Under the pieces are notes generated by a model. That model did not search any database. It was not told where the DNA came from and was given only the letters and a program-made list of their open reading frames with translations. The position numbers were made by a program, and so were the translations under genes. Of a stretch of DNA of 64,000 nucleotides, positions 26,325-35,962 are shown in pieces. The first letter of the stretch is position 1; the number at the start of each line of letters is the position of its first letter. The DNA comes from Streptosporangiales bacterium (GTDB lineage Bacteria; Actinomycetota; Actinomycetes; Streptosporangiales; WHSR01), in contig WHSR01000004.1 in NCBI GenBank assembly GCA_009379995.1, forward strand, positions 64,078 through 128,077, written 5' to 3'.

Positions 26325-27403
26325 CGGGTGACCTCCTCGTAGGCGGAGGCGAGCAGTGCGGTGTCCGGATCCTCCAGCCGGGTGACCCGCGCCAGCGCCT
26401 GCAACACGACGAACCGCAGCCTGGATCCGCGAGCCTTCTTGTCGCGGTGCATCGCCTCGTGCAGCTTCGGCCACGCGTCGCCGCGGTAGGAGGTGGGCAG
26501 CCCGACGCTCTCCAGCACCTGGCGGTGCCGCTTCACCACCGTCGGGTCGAGAAGTCCCGCGTGCCGGGCCAGCTCGGCGGCGAACACCATGCCCACCGAC
26601 ACCGCCGCGCCGTGCCGCCAGCGGTAGCCCTCGACGAGCTCGATCGCGTGACCGAGCGTGTGCCCGTAGTTGAGCGCCTCCCGCAGGCCGGTCTCCCGCA
26701 GATCGCGGGTGACAACGGAGGCCTTCACCCGGACGGAACGTTCCACGAGCTCGCGGGTGTGCGGTCCGGCCGGCGTGCACGCACCCTCCGGGTCGGACTC
26801 GATCAGATCGAGAATGGCTGGGTCCGCTATGAAACCGGCCTTGATGATCTCGGCGAGCCCACCGACGTAGTCGTCCCGGCGCAGCGAGCCCAGGAAGTCG
26901 AGGTCGCACAGCACACCGGCGGGAGGGTGGAACGCACCGACGAGGTTCTTGCCCTCGGCGGTGTTGACCGCAGTCTTTCCGCCGATCGCGGCGTCCACCA
27001 TGCCGAGCAGGGTCGTGGGCACGAGCACGACCCGGACTCCGCGCAGCCAGGTGGCGGCGACGAATCCGGCGAGATCGGTTGTCGCTCCCCCTCCGACGCC
27101 GACGACCGTGTCGCTGCGGGTGATTCCGGCCGCCGCGAACCCGGACCACAGACCGCGCGCGACGTCGATGTCCTTGGCCCGCTCGCCATCCGGCACCGGG
27201 AAGGGGTGAGCCTCGTGGCCGGCGCGTTCCAGCGCACCGCATACCTGCCGGCCGACGCCCGGCAGCACCTCGGGGAAGACCACCGCGGCCCGCTGCGCCC
27301 CCGACCCGAGTATCCCGGGCAGCTCGCCCAATACCTCGGTGCCCACCACGACGTCGTACGGCTCGTCGGCGCCGACCCGGATCCGGGTGGGCCCGCCGGT
27401 CAT
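26321..27403 (-). CDS. aroB: 3-dehydroquinate synthase
   Basis: AroB makes 3-dehydroquinate from DAHP using NAD and a divalent metal. The 360-residue protein has the nucleotide-binding [40 protein letters not shown] and the metal-ligand region [12 protein letters not shown]. The ATG overlaps the aroK stop and its stop overlaps the aroQ start, so all four aro genes are translationally coupled. Confidence 0.96.
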   Translation of the reverse strand: MTGGPTRIRVGADEPYDVVVGTEVLGELPGILGSGAQRAAVVFPEVLPGVGRQVCGALERAGHEAHPFPVPDGERAKDIDVARGLWSGFAAAGITRSDTVVGVGGGATTDLAGFVAATWLRGVRVVLVPTTLLGMVDAAIGGKTAVNTAEGKNLVGAFHPPAGVLCDLDFLGSLRRDDYVGGLAEIIKAGFIADPAILDLIESDPEGACTPAGPHTRELVERSVRVKASVVTRDLRETGLREALNYGHTLGHAIELVEGYRWRHGAAVSVGMVFAAELARHAGLLDPTVVKRHRQVLESVGLPTSYRGDAWPKLHEAMHRDKKARGSRLRFVVLQALARVTRLEDPDTALLASAYEEVTR

Positions 27404-27909
27404 GGACGCTCCTTCAGGGTCAGCAGCACCATCTCGGCGACCTCGGCCGGTTCGCGCTCGTCGGTGGCGACGACGGCGTTCGCGACCCGCTCGTAGGTGG
27501 GGCGGCGGGCCTCCAGCAGCTCCCGGAACTGGGCCCTTGGGTTGCCGACGAGCAGGGGACGGTCGCGGGCCAGGCCTACCCGCTTCACCCCCTCGGCGAA
27601 GCCGACCTCGAGGTAGACCACGTGGTGGTCACGCAGCAGGTCCTGGGTGCCGCCGTCGAGCACCGCGCCGCCGCCCAGCGCCAGCACGCCGTCGTGTTCG
27701 GCGAGCGCCGTCCGCACCGCCTCGCGCTCCAGCGCGCGGAAATGCTCCTCGCCGTGGTCGATGAAGATGTCGCTTACGCTCGTCCCGGCGCGCGCCTCGA
27801 CGTCGGTGTCGGTGTCGCGGAAGGTCACACCGAGCCGGTCGGCCACCAGCCGACCGACCTCGGTCTTGCCCCCGCCCGGCGGGCCGATGAGAACGACTAC
27901 CGGAGTCAT
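27400..27909 (-). CDS. aroK: shikimate kinase
   Basis: AroK phosphorylates shikimate at O3 with ATP. The 169-residue protein has Walker [16 protein letters not shown], the substrate-binding [20 protein letters not shown] and [10 protein letters not shown]. The ATG overlaps the aroC stop. The open frame extends far upstream through aroC but that part is a shadow. Confidence 0.95.
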   Translation of the reverse strand: MTPVVVLIGPPGGGKTEVGRLVADRLGVTFRDTDTDVEARAGTSVSDIFIDHGEEHFRALEREAVRTALAEHDGVLALGGGAVLDGGTQDLLRDHHVVYLEVGFAEGVKRVGLARDRPLLVGNPRAQFRELLEARRPTYERVANAVVATDEREPAEVAEMVLLTLKERP

Positions 27910-29084
27910 TTGATCACCAAGGAAGACAGGTAACCGGCAAGGTTTCGGGCGGTCTCCTCGACGGCGTCGCCGCCCAGCTTCTCCAGCGCCACGTCCGCGA
28001 GGACGAGCGCGACCACTGCCTCGGCGACCACGCCCGCGGCGGGCACCGCGCAGACGTCGCTGCGCTGATGGTGGGCCGTGGCGGGCTCGCCGGTCCGCAC
28101 GTCCACTGTCGACAGGGCGCGCGGCACCGTGGAGATCGGCTTCATCGCGGCGCGGACCCGCAGCGCCTCCCCCGTGCTGATGCCGGCCTCGACACCGCCC
28201 GCGCGGTTGGTGAGGCGGCGCACCCCCTCCGCGGTGTTCTCGATCTCGTCGTGCGCCTGCGAGCCGCGCCGCTGCGCGGTCACGAACCCGTCGCCGAACT
28301 CCACGCCCTTGATCGCCTGGATGCTCATCAGGGCGGCGGCGACCCGGGCATCCAGCCGGCGGTCCCAGTGGACGTGGCTGCCCAGCCCCGGCGGGAGCCC
28401 GTAGGCGAGGACCTCCACGACGCCGCCGAGGGTGTCGCCGTCCTCCTTGGCCGCGTCGATCTCCGCGACCATCGCCGCGCTCGTCTCCGGGTCGAAGCAC
28501 CGTACGGGGTCGTCGTCGACCCGATCCGCGTCGTCCGGACCGGGCGCGATCCCGTCGGGCAGCCGCACCGTGCCGAGCGCGGCGACGTGGCTCACCACCT
28601 GGGCGCCGATCACCTGGCGGAGAAACGCGCGGGCCACCTCGCCGAGGGCCACCCGGGCGGCGGTCTCCCGGGCGCTGGCGCGTTCCAGCACCGGCCGCGC
28701 CTCGTCGAAGCCGTACTTCTGCATCCCCACGAGGTCGACATGTCCTGGCCGCGGGCGGGTGAGCGGGGCAGCCCGGGCGATATCCTCCAGCTCCGCCGGG
28801 TCCACCGGGTCGGCGGCCATCACCCGCTCCCACTTGGGCCACTCGGTGTTGCCGATCCGAACGGCGACGGGGCCGCCGAGCGTACGCCCGTGCCGTACGC
28901 CGCCGAGAAACTCCACCTGGTCCTGTTCGAACGACATGCGGGCGCCGCGACCGTACCCGGCCCTGCGGCGGGCAAGCGCCGCGGCCACCTGGGCCGTGGT
29001 GATGCGCACACCCGCGGGCAGGCCCTCCAGGATCGCGACGAGGGCGGGGCCGTGGGACTCCCCCGCCGTCAGCCAGCGCAGCAT
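27906..29084 (-). CDS. aroC: chorismate synthase
   Basis: AroC eliminates phosphate from EPSP to form chorismate, using reduced FMN. The ATG at 29084 gives [20 protein letters not shown], with GGGAGG upstream. The 392-residue product has the family signatures [18 protein letters not shown], and [20 protein letters not shown]. It is first in the aro operon; the aroA, aroE and aroG genes are not in the window. Confidence 0.96.
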   Translation of the reverse strand: MLRWLTAGESHGPALVAILEGLPAGVRITTAQVAAALARRRAGYGRGARMSFEQDQVEFLGGVRHGRTLGGPVAVRIGNTEWPKWERVMAADPVDPAELEDIARAAPLTRPRPGHVDLVGMQKYGFDEARPVLERASARETAARVALGEVARAFLRQVIGAQVVSHVAALGTVRLPDGIAPGPDDADRVDDDPVRCFDPETSAAMVAEIDAAKEDGDTLGGVVEVLAYGLPPGLGSHVHWDRRLDARVAAALMSIQAIKGVEFGDGFVTAQRRGSQAHDEIENTAEGVRRLTNRAGGVEAGISTGEALRVRAAMKPISTVPRALSTVDVRTGEPATAHHQRSDVCAVPAAGVVAEAVVALVLADVALEKLGGDAVEETARNLAGYLSSLVIK

Positions 29085-29122
29085 GGTAAAGATCCTCCCA
29101 CGTTTGCTGACCGTACCTGACC

Positions 29123-29752
29123 CTAAACCCCGAGGTAGGGGGCGAGCCGACCGCCGAAGAGCACGGCGAGTATCGCTCCCGCGATCATGAACGGGCCGAA
29201 CGGGATGGGCGTCTTGCGGGTCGCCCGGCGCAGTACGACGAGAACCAGCCCGTAGACGGCGCCGAGAAGAAACGCGAGAACGGCGCCCACCGTCCATGCG
29301 CCGAACCCAAGCCACCCGAGGTACAGCCCGAGAACGCCGGCCAGCTTGACGTCCCCCCACCCCATGCCGCGGGGGTGCAGGAAGAAGAGCACGGCGTAGA
29401 TGATCCAGAGCCCGGCCATGCCCGCCAGCGCCGAGCCGAAGTGCCGAAGCCCGTCCTCGACGAGGAACGCTGCAGCGCCGAGCAGAACCAGCCCGACGAC
29501 GTACGACGGAAGCGTGAGCGCGTTTGGCAGCCGCCGCTGGTCGATGTCGATCAGGGCCAGTGCCACCGATACCGCCGCCAGGTACAGGTAGGCCGGAAGC
29601 ACCGGATCGAGACCGAACCGCAGGGCGAGGACGGCGAAGATGACCCCGGCCGCTGCCGGTGCCGCGGGCGAGCGTACCCCGATCCGCCGGTTGACGAGGA
29701 GCCCGACGGCGGCTCCGACGAGCCCGGCGGCGATCGCTGTCCAGACCTGCAC
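29123..29752 (-). CDS. prepilin peptidase (A24 family)
   Basis: An integral membrane aspartic peptidase of 209 residues with about six to seven membrane helices. The two catalytic aspartates are visible in [14 protein letters not shown] and [14 protein letters not shown] (GxGD motif). It lacks the N-terminal cysteine-rich methyltransferase domain of the long PilD enzymes. A prepilin peptidase just upstream of aroC is a common actinobacterial arrangement; the partner pilin or Flp genes are not seen here. Confidence 0.9.
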   Translation of the reverse strand: MQVWTAIAAGLVGAAVGLLVNRRIGVRSPAAPAAAGVIFAVLALRFGLDPVLPAYLYLAAVSVALALIDIDQRRLPNALTLPSYVVGLVLLGAAAFLVEDGLRHFGSALAGMAGLWIIYAVLFFLHPRGMGWGDVKLAGVLGLYLGWLGFGAWTVGAVLAFLLGAVYGLVLVVLRRATRKTPIPFGPFMIAGAILAVLFGGRLAPYLGV

Positions 29753-29818
29753 GGACGAACAGTAGCCGAGAGGACGCGGCGCATCCGGGTAGGCGCGAGG
29801 CGAGCGGGATCCGGTGAG

Positions 29819-30895
29819 TCAGTCGGTCAGGGCGTCCCAGAGGTACGCTTCGCCTCCCTCGGCGGCCGCCCCGCCGAGAAGGCCTGCCCACCTGTGTTCG
29901 GCGCCGTCCTCGTCCCGCCAGGCCCACAGCCGCCGGGTCGCGTTGTGCAGCGGGTACTCCCGGGTCGTGCCGATGGCGCCGTGCAGCTGGTGGGCGAGCC
30001 GGGCGATCTCGGTCGCGGCCCGTCCCGCACATACCCGCGCGGCCGCCGTCGCCGCGAGCCTCCCGCCGGTGTCGGTGGAGGGTCGGTCGTGTACCGCCGC
30101 CGCCCGCTCCAGCGCCGACTCGGCCTCGGCGAGCCCGCACGCCATGGTGGCGATGCCGGCGGCCACCGCCTGGAAGGCCGTGAGCGGCCGGTCGAACTGA
30201 CGACGGACCGAGACGTGGTCACGAGTAAACGCGAGGGCCGCCCGGGCCGCGCCGACAAGCCCCGCGGCCCGCAGCAGCCCCATCCGGGCGCGGACCTCGT
30301 CCGCCGGCGCGGCGTCGTCCAGGTACGCGGAGACCGGGGCGGCGTCGAGCCGGACGACGTCCCTGGGCTCGTCGGCGAGGTTCCCACCGGTTTCCACGGT
30401 CCTGCCCGGTCCCTGCGCCTCGAGGAGCACCGGCCCATGCGTGTCCGGTGGGTAGACGACGAGGCGCCGGGCGACCCGGCCCCACGGCACCGGGTCGAGG
30501 CGCCCGGAGATCCCGCCGTCCCGGCCGTCACCGTGCAGGCGGACCTCGCCAGGGGCGCCGAGAGTGCCCTGATCCGCGAGGACGACCGCGGCGACGTCCT
30601 CGTCCCCGAGCAGGTCGGAGCGTCCGGCAACGGCCAGGACCCAGGCGGCGAGCGCCGTCTCGATGACCGGAAGCAGCGCGGCATGTCGCCCGACGCCGGC
30701 GACGATGACCGTGAGGTCGCGCATGCCGCCGCCCGCGCCGCCGAGGTCCTCGGGGATGCCCACCAGCGGCCACCCCATCTCGGTCACTGTCCGCCACAGC
30801 GGCGGCGGGAGGGGACCGTCCGGGTCCGGCCCGGTTCCGGCGAGCACGTCGTCGACGACCTCGGTGAGAAGGGACGTCTCGGTTACCTCGGTCAT
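29819..30895 (-). CDS. acyl-CoA dehydrogenase family protein, probable non-catalytic partner subunit
   Basis: A 358-residue acyl-CoA dehydrogenase-like protein starting [18 protein letters not shown]. The C-terminal domain ([20 protein letters not shown]) has the FAD-contacting Arg/Gln-Phe pattern, but the usual catalytic segment YEGT near the end is absent ([20 protein letters not shown] follows instead). It overlaps the gene at 30892-32076 by ATGA. Adjacent, coupled, short dehydrogenase genes with one degenerate member are the pattern of alpha2beta2 enzymes of sterol side-chain degradation, so a heteromeric enzyme is inferred. The longer open frame upstream overlaps that partner and is not real. 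Confidence 0.82.
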   Translation of the reverse strand: MTEVTETSLLTEVVDDVLAGTGPDPDGPLPPPLWRTVTEMGWPLVGIPEDLGGAGGGMRDLTVIVAGVGRHAALLPVIETALAAWVLAVAGRSDLLGDEDVAAVVLADQGTLGAPGEVRLHGDGRDGGISGRLDPVPWGRVARRLVVYPPDTHGPVLLEAQGPGRTVETGGNLADEPRDVVRLDAAPVSAYLDDAAPADEVRARMGLLRAAGLVGAARAALAFTRDHVSVRRQFDRPLTAFQAVAAGIATMACGLAEAESALERAAAVHDRPSTDTGGRLAATAAARVCAGRAATEIARLAHQLHGAIGTTREYPLHNATRRLWAWRDEDGAEHRWAGLLGGAAAEGGEAYLWDALTD

Positions 30896-32076
30896 CGCCG
30901 CGTCTCTCCCCTCGCGATGATCGTGAGCAGAATCTCGGACGTGCCGCCCCGGATGCTGAACCCGGGAGCGGCCAGGACGGCCTCGCCCAGCAGCCGGGCC
31001 GCTTCGTCGCCCTCGTCGTCCCCGCCGCCGGCGAGCCGCGGCGGCCGGTCGAGCACCTGTCGCCCGGCCTCGATGACGTCCCGCTCGAACTGGGTGCCGA
31101 GGTACTTGAGGACCGCCGCCTCGCGTACCGGCGCTCTCCCCTCGTCCATCGCCCGGGCGACCTCCCAACACATGCGGCGCAGCGCGGCCAGGCGCGCGAC
31201 CAGCGTGCCGACCTCCCGCGCCGCCGCGCCGTCAGGCCGTTTGGCCGCCGCCGGACGGGTGGCCTCCACCAGGGCGGCGAGCAGCGGGTAGGTGGACAGG
31301 ACCCGCTCCGGCCCGCCCCGCTCGTAGGCCAGCTGGGCGGTGACCTGGGACCATCCCTCCCCCACCGTCCCGATGACCCGGTCGTCGTCCACGAAGACCT
31401 CGTCGAAGACCATCTCGTTGAAGTGGTGGCGCCCGGCCAGGTCCACGATCGGCGACACCGACACGCCGTCCGACCGCATGTCGACGATGAACTCGGTGAG
31501 CCCTTCGTGCTTGCGTTCGGTGCGCTCGCTGCGGGCGAGGACGTAGGCGTGGCTGGACTCGTGCGCGTGGCTGGTCCAGATCTTCCGCCCGGAGATCCGC
31601 CAGCCGCCGGGCACCCGGGTCGCCGCGGTACGGACGGCCGCCAGGTCCGAGCCGGCCTCGGGCTCGCTCATGCCGAGGCAGAACGTGAGCTCACCGGCGG
31701 CGATACCGGGAAGGAACTCCTGCTGCAGCTTCGGCGTCCCGTAGCTGAGGATCGCCGGGCCGATCTGCCGGTCGGCGATCCAATGGGCGGCGACGGGGGC
31801 GCCGGCCCGCAGCAGCTCCTCGGTGATGACCAGGCGGGCCGCGTGCGACCGGTACGCGCCGCCCAGGTGACGCGGCCAGGTGATGCCGATCCACCCGCGC
31901 TTGGCCAGCTCGCGGGTGAAGTCGGGGTCGTGGCCGCGCAGCCAGGCGTCGCACCCGGGCCGGTAGCGGCCGGCGTCCAGCCATTCCCGGGCGAGTGCGC
32001 GCACCGCTGCACGCCGCTCGGCGAGCTCCTCGGGGGTGTCGCGGTGCCGTTCCTGCACCGGGTCCTCAGCCATCAT
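30892..32076 (-). CDS. acyl-CoA dehydrogenase, probable catalytic partner subunit
   Basis: A 394-residue acyl-CoA dehydrogenase. FAD/substrate segments CLGMSEPEAGSDLAAVRT and WRISGRKIWTSHAHES are intact. At the usual C-terminal catalytic Glu the sequence is RGGTSEI (Gly instead of Glu), but QLAYERGGPERV places a Glu where isovaleryl-CoA dehydrogenase carries its base. The ATG overlaps the LLM-enzyme stop and the stop overlaps the partner subunit. A branched or ring acyl-CoA is a reasonable substrate class; the exact one is unknown. Confidence 0.87.
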   Translation of the reverse strand: MMAEDPVQERHRDTPEELAERRAAVRALAREWLDAGRYRPGCDAWLRGHDPDFTRELAKRGWIGITWPRHLGGAYRSHAARLVITEELLRAGAPVAAHWIADRQIGPAILSYGTPKLQQEFLPGIAAGELTFCLGMSEPEAGSDLAAVRTAATRVPGGWRISGRKIWTSHAHESSHAYVLARSERTERKHEGLTEFIVDMRSDGVSVSPIVDLAGRHHFNEMVFDEVFVDDDRVIGTVGEGWSQVTAQLAYERGGPERVLSTYPLLAALVEATRPAAAKRPDGAAAREVGTLVARLAALRRMCWEVARAMDEGRAPVREAAVLKYLGTQFERDVIEAGRQVLDRPPRLAGGGDDEGDEAARLLGEAVLAAPGFSIRGGTSEILLTIIARGETRR

Positions 32077-33134
32077 CGCAGGCCTCCGTCGGTGTGCCGG
32101 GCACTTTCGGTTCCCACCGCCGCGTCGGTACGGCCGTTCAGCTCGGGGGCGATCCGGTCGACGATGAGCTCGAGGCAGCCGGCCACCGCCTCCGGCGGCG
32201 GGATCCCGACGTGCACACGCAGGATCACCTCGTCGACCCCGAACCGCGCGACGTCGGCGCGGACGTGCTCGACCACCTCGTCCGGTTCGCCGACGTACAT
32301 GTACGGCAGCATCCGGTCCGCGGTGATCTCGCCAGATGCTCGAACCTGGCCGTGACGCTGGTACAGCGCCATCTCGGCGGCGAGTGTGGCACCCAGGTAG
32401 GTAAGGCATTCCCGTCGCGGATCGACCCCGGTATGGACCCACGCCGACTGGATGAGGGCCAGCCGGGGCGTTCGTCCTCGTTCGGCGCAGGCCGCCCGGT
32501 ACTCCTCGATCAGGCCGTGCACGCGGCGATCGGTGAACCCGATCGCGAAGGCGTCGCCGTGCCGTGCGGCCCTGCGGGCGGCGGGGGCGCTGGTCCCGCC
32601 GATCCACACCGGCGGCCGGGGGCGCTGGGCGGGCGGGACGAGGTGGACGTACTGGCCGTCCACCCAGATGCCGCCCTGTTGCCAGCCGCGCTCCATCTCG
32701 TCGAGGAAGGCATCGAACGCCGCACCACGGTTGGCCATGGTGGCACCGTTGACCACCGCGTAGCCGGGGTGGTAGCCGGCGCCGAAGCCGCAGACCAGCC
32801 GGCCGCCGCTCAGGTGGTCCACGACCGCCAACCGCTCCAGCAGGGCGAGCGGCGGGTAGAGCGGCGGCATCAGCACGTACGTACCCAGCCGCAGCCGGCT
32901 CGTGGCGCCGGCGAGCGCGGCGAGCTGCTCCAGCGGCGCCGGTGAGAGGCAGTCGGTGCGGCCGTGCCGTTCGGCCACGAACACCCCGTCCACGGCGGTA
33001 CCGTCCAGCATCCGGCCACAGTCCAGGAACCGGCGGTGGAAGGCATGGACCTCTTCCCGGCTCGGCGCCGGCCGTCCTGCCGGGCCGACGTTCGAGTCGA
33101 GCATGACTCCCACCTTCACGGGTCCGTCCTTCAC
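32073..33134 (-). CDS. LLM-class flavin-dependent oxidoreductase
   Basis: A 353-residue luciferase-like (TIM barrel) enzyme using F420H2 or FMNH2. VDGVFVAERHGRTDCLSPAP and LVCGFGAGYHPGYAV are typical. The N-terminus is duplicated at DNA level (GTGAAGGACGGACCC then GTGAAGG), giving two possible starts, MKDGPVKVGVML or MKVGVML. The gene couples to the dehydrogenase pair downstream. Its presence suggests a hydroxylation or Baeyer-Villiger-like step or F420 reduction in the module; the substrate cannot be named. Confidence 0.85.
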   Translation of the reverse strand: MKDGPVKVGVMLDSNVGPAGRPAPSREEVHAFHRRFLDCGRMLDGTAVDGVFVAERHGRTDCLSPAPLEQLAALAGATSRLRLGTYVLMPPLYPPLALLERLAVVDHLSGGRLVCGFGAGYHPGYAVVNGATMANRGAAFDAFLDEMERGWQQGGIWVDGQYVHLVPPAQRPRPPVWIGGTSAPAARRAARHGDAFAIGFTDRRVHGLIEEYRAACAERGRTPRLALIQSAWVHTGVDPRRECLTYLGATLAAEMALYQRHGQVRASGEITADRMLPYMYVGEPDEVVEHVRADVARFGVDEVILRVHVGIPPPEAVAGCLELIVDRIAPELNGRTDAAVGTESARHTDGGLR

Positions 33135-33150
33135 GGGTCCGTCTCCGCCC

Positions 33151-33981
33151 TCATGGTCGCTCCTTCTCCGGAAGCATGTGTAGACCCGGCCCGAGATGGG
33201 CTCCGCCGTCCACCTGGACGAGTTGGCCGGTCATCAGGTAGGCCACCAGCTCGGCGACCTCCTCCGCGGTGGTGGCGCGGCGCATCGGCGTGGCCTTCCC
33301 GATCAGCGATCTCCGCGAGTGCTCGGCCGCCTCCTCGGACAGCCCCTCGGTCAGCACGGTTCCCGGCCCAACGCAGTTGAGCCGAATCCCGTCGGCCGCC
33401 CACTCCAGGGCCAGGGTGCGGGTGAGCCCGAGCACTCCGGACCGGGCGGCGATCGAGTGTGCCATGCCCATTCCGCCCCTTTCCACGCCGGACAGCGAGA
33501 TGTTCACCACGCTTCCGCCGTGCCGGGCGAGGTAGGGGTGGGCGGCTCGAAGCACCGTGAAGATCGCTGTGAGGTTGAGGTCGAGGACGGCCCGCCAGCC
33601 GTTCGGGCTGATCCGGGTCGCCTGCGCGAAGAACTGGCCACCGGCGTTGTTGACCACCAGATCCAGGCCATGCGCGCCGCCGGCCTCGTCGATCGCGGCG
33701 ACTACCTCGTCTTCGTCGCGTACGTCGCAGGAACGGAAGCGGAAGCTTCCCGCCGCTCCCGATGCACCGGCCTCGCCGGCCCGGCCGGCAGCGCCGGCCG
33801 CCAGCTCGGCGGTCTCCGCCAGCTTGTCGGCGCGACGGCCCAGCCCGGTGACGCTCGCGCCGAGTTCGACGAGCCGCAACGCGATCGCGCGGCCGATCCC
33901 GGTGCCCGCGCCGGTGACCAGCGACCCGTACCCGGCCAGGGCGCCCTCCCGGAGAACCCCCACGCGAGACCGACCACTCAT
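33151..33981 (-). CDS. short-chain dehydrogenase/reductase, enoyl-CoA reductase-like
   Basis: A 276-residue SDR with the cofactor loop LVTGAGTGIGRAIALRLVE and NNAGGQFFAQA. The canonical Tyr-x-x-x-Lys is replaced by His-x-x-x-Arg in GMAHSIAARSGVLGLTRTLA. That variant pattern resembles the peroxisomal trans-2-enoyl-CoA and 2,4-dienoyl-CoA reductase branch, so an unsaturated acyl-CoA substrate is inferred. The ATG overlaps the stop of the CoA ligase gene (ATGA). Confidence 0.85.
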   Translation of the reverse strand: MSGRSRVGVLREGALAGYGSLVTGAGTGIGRAIALRLVELGASVTGLGRRADKLAETAELAAGAAGRAGEAGASGAAGSFRFRSCDVRDEDEVVAAIDEAGGAHGLDLVVNNAGGQFFAQATRISPNGWRAVLDLNLTAIFTVLRAAHPYLARHGGSVVNISLSGVERGGMGMAHSIAARSGVLGLTRTLALEWAADGIRLNCVGPGTVLTEGLSEEAAEHSRRSLIGKATPMRRATTAEEVAELVAYLMTGQLVQVDGGAHLGPGLHMLPEKERP

Positions 33982-35297
33982 TCACGCACCACCCGATGGG
34001 CCTTGTGGGTACTGCGCGGCAGCGAGCCGGCCGGCACGCGCTCGACGTCGGCCCGCACCGTCAACTCGGCGCGGATGCTCCGGTGCAGCGCGTCCGCGAA
34101 GTCGGCGGGCGCGTCCGGCAGCGTCTCCACCCGCAGCTTGACGCCGGTCAGAAAGCCACTCACCGGATCGCGTACATCATCGTCCAGCACGATCAGGTAC
34201 TCCCCTGTGGTGTGCGGCTGGCGCCGGACGATGTTCTCCACCGCGCTGGGGAACAGGTTGACGCCGCGGACGACCAGCATGTCGTCGGCCCTGCCGCGGA
34301 CCCCGCCGGGCAGCCGGGCATGGGTGCGGCCGCACCGGCACCGGCCGGAATCCCGAACCACCACGTCACCTGTCCACCACCTGATCAACGGGCTGGCCTG
34401 CTTGTCCAGATGGGTGAGTACGAGCACGCCGGGCGTTCCGTCCGGCACCGGCCGCCGGGTCTCCGGGTCCACCACCTCCGCGAGACAGAAATCCTCGGCC
34501 AGGTGCCCGCCGGCCTGCTCGGTGCACTCCCAGGCGATCGGCTGGAACTCGAGGCTGCCGTACCCGTCGTAGCACTTGGCGTTCCATAGCCGCTCGATGA
34601 GCGCGCGGGCCGCCGGGACACACCCTCCCGGCTCGCCGCCCACCATCGCTCGCCGGACCCGTCCGGCGTCCAGCGGCCTACCCGTGTTGCGGGCCGTCTC
34701 GGCCAGGTGGGTCAGGAACGACGGCGTGCCGCCGACGGCGGTGACGCGGTAGCGGAGGATGGTGTCGATCTGCCGCTCGGTGTCCGCTGACCCGCCAGGA
34801 ATGCAGGTGGCCCCGATGCGCTGGTAGCCTGCGACCGCGCCGAGCCCGCCGACGAACCAGGCGAAGCTGAACAGGCACTGGTAGACGTCGCCGGCGCGGA
34901 CACCCTGCGCGTACGCGCAGCGGGCGTACAGGTCGGCCCAGCGGTCCAGGTCGTCCGCCGTCCAGCACACCGGGGTCGGCGCGCCGGTGGTTCCGGACGA
35001 GTAGTGGACGCGCACCACGTCGTCGAGCTCGACCGACAGCGCATCTCCCCACGGAGGGCGGCGCTCCAGGGCGGCGACGTAGTCGGCCTTCGTGGTGACG
35101 GGGAGGGCAGCGAGATCCTCCAGGTCGGTAAGGTCTCCGGGCTCGAGTCCGACCTCCGCGAGGCGGTCCCGGTAGAACCCGCTGGTCCGAGCCACCCGAT
35201 CCAGCTGGGTCCGCAGCGCGCGAAGCTGGAAGTCGGCGAGCCGGTCCCGGGACCAGATCTCCCGCTCGGACCAGAAGCTCTCGGAGAACGGACTCAT
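33978..35297 (-). CDS. PaaK-like aryl/acyl-CoA ligase
   Basis: A 439-residue adenylate-forming enzyme of the phenylacetate-CoA ligase family. The N-terminus has RDRLADFQLRALRTQL, the nucleotide loop is HYSSGTTGAPTPVCW, and GRADDMLVVRGVNLFPSAVE is the hinge region typical of PaaK. It would activate a carboxylic acid for the catabolic module. The ATG overlaps the TetR stop and the stop overlaps the SDR start. Confidence 0.88.
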   Translation of the reverse strand: MSPFSESFWSEREIWSRDRLADFQLRALRTQLDRVARTSGFYRDRLAEVGLEPGDLTDLEDLAALPVTTKADYVAALERRPPWGDALSVELDDVVRVHYSSGTTGAPTPVCWTADDLDRWADLYARCAYAQGVRAGDVYQCLFSFAWFVGGLGAVAGYQRIGATCIPGGSADTERQIDTILRYRVTAVGGTPSFLTHLAETARNTGRPLDAGRVRRAMVGGEPGGCVPAARALIERLWNAKCYDGYGSLEFQPIAWECTEQAGGHLAEDFCLAEVVDPETRRPVPDGTPGVLVLTHLDKQASPLIRWWTGDVVVRDSGRCRCGRTHARLPGGVRGRADDMLVVRGVNLFPSAVENIVRRQPHTTGEYLIVLDDDVRDPVSGFLTGVKLRVETLPDAPADFADALHRSIRAELTVRADVERVPAGSLPRSTHKAHRVVRE

Positions 35298-35962
35298 GTG
35301 TCGGGCACCTTCCGCAGACCGCCGACGACGAACTCGGCGAGCTCGTCGGCGATCCGCTGAACCGCCGGGCCCGCGCCCTCCTGCTGGACCTCCTCCGGGC
35401 GGTACCAGATGGTGGTCCAGTTGAGCGCACCGAGCAGCGGCTTGGTGGCAAGCCGGGCCGGGGTCTCCCGGAACTCACCGCTGCCCTGGCCGGCCTCGAC
35501 GACGTCGGCGAACAGTTGCTCGTAGCGGTCCCGCATGGCGATGATCTCGTCCCACGTCCGGCGCTGCCTCGGCCGCAGGGATCCGGCCAGGTGCATCTCG
35601 ATACCCTGCACGGCGACACGCTGGAACGAATGCCTGGTCATCATCAGGGTGGCGTGGATGCGGGCCATCTGCCGGAGCCGCTCGGTTGGGCCGAGGCGCA
35701 GGTCCCCGGCAACGGGTCCGACCCGCTCGGTCAGCTCCCTCATGCCCGAGATCATGACGTCGAGGAAGATGTCCAGCTTGCTCCGGTAGTAGTGGTACAC
35801 GCGCCCCTTGGTGGCGACGAGCACGTCCGCGATGTCGTCGATGCTCGTCGCCGTGTACCCGTTGCGGGTGAAGGCGAGCGCCGCGGCCTCGAGAACGGCC
35901 TGACGGCCGCCCGGGCCGGCCCCGGGCCGGACGTGCTGCCGCAGCGCGCCTGCCTCGGTCAC
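35294..35962 (-). CDS. TetR-family regulator of the module
   Basis: A 222-residue regulator starting at a GTG that overlaps the cyclase stop (GTGA). The helix-turn-helix region is TSIDDIADVLVATKGRVYHY, followed by YRSKLDIFLDV. The C-terminal domain resembles FadR/KstR2-type TetR regulators that bind acyl-CoA. It lies in the middle of the coupled gene row rather than at its edge, so it is cotranscribed with the genes it probably controls. Confidence 0.9.
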   Translation of the reverse strand: MTEAGALRQHVRPGAGPGGRQAVLEAAALAFTRNGYTATSIDDIADVLVATKGRVYHYYRSKLDIFLDVMISGMRELTERVGPVAGDLRLGPTERLRQMARIHATLMMTRHSFQRVAVQGIEMHLAGSLRPRQRRTWDEIIAMRDRYEQLFADVVEAGQGSGEFRETPARLATKPLLGALNWTTIWYRPEEVQQEGAGPAVQRIADELAEFVVGGLRKVPDT

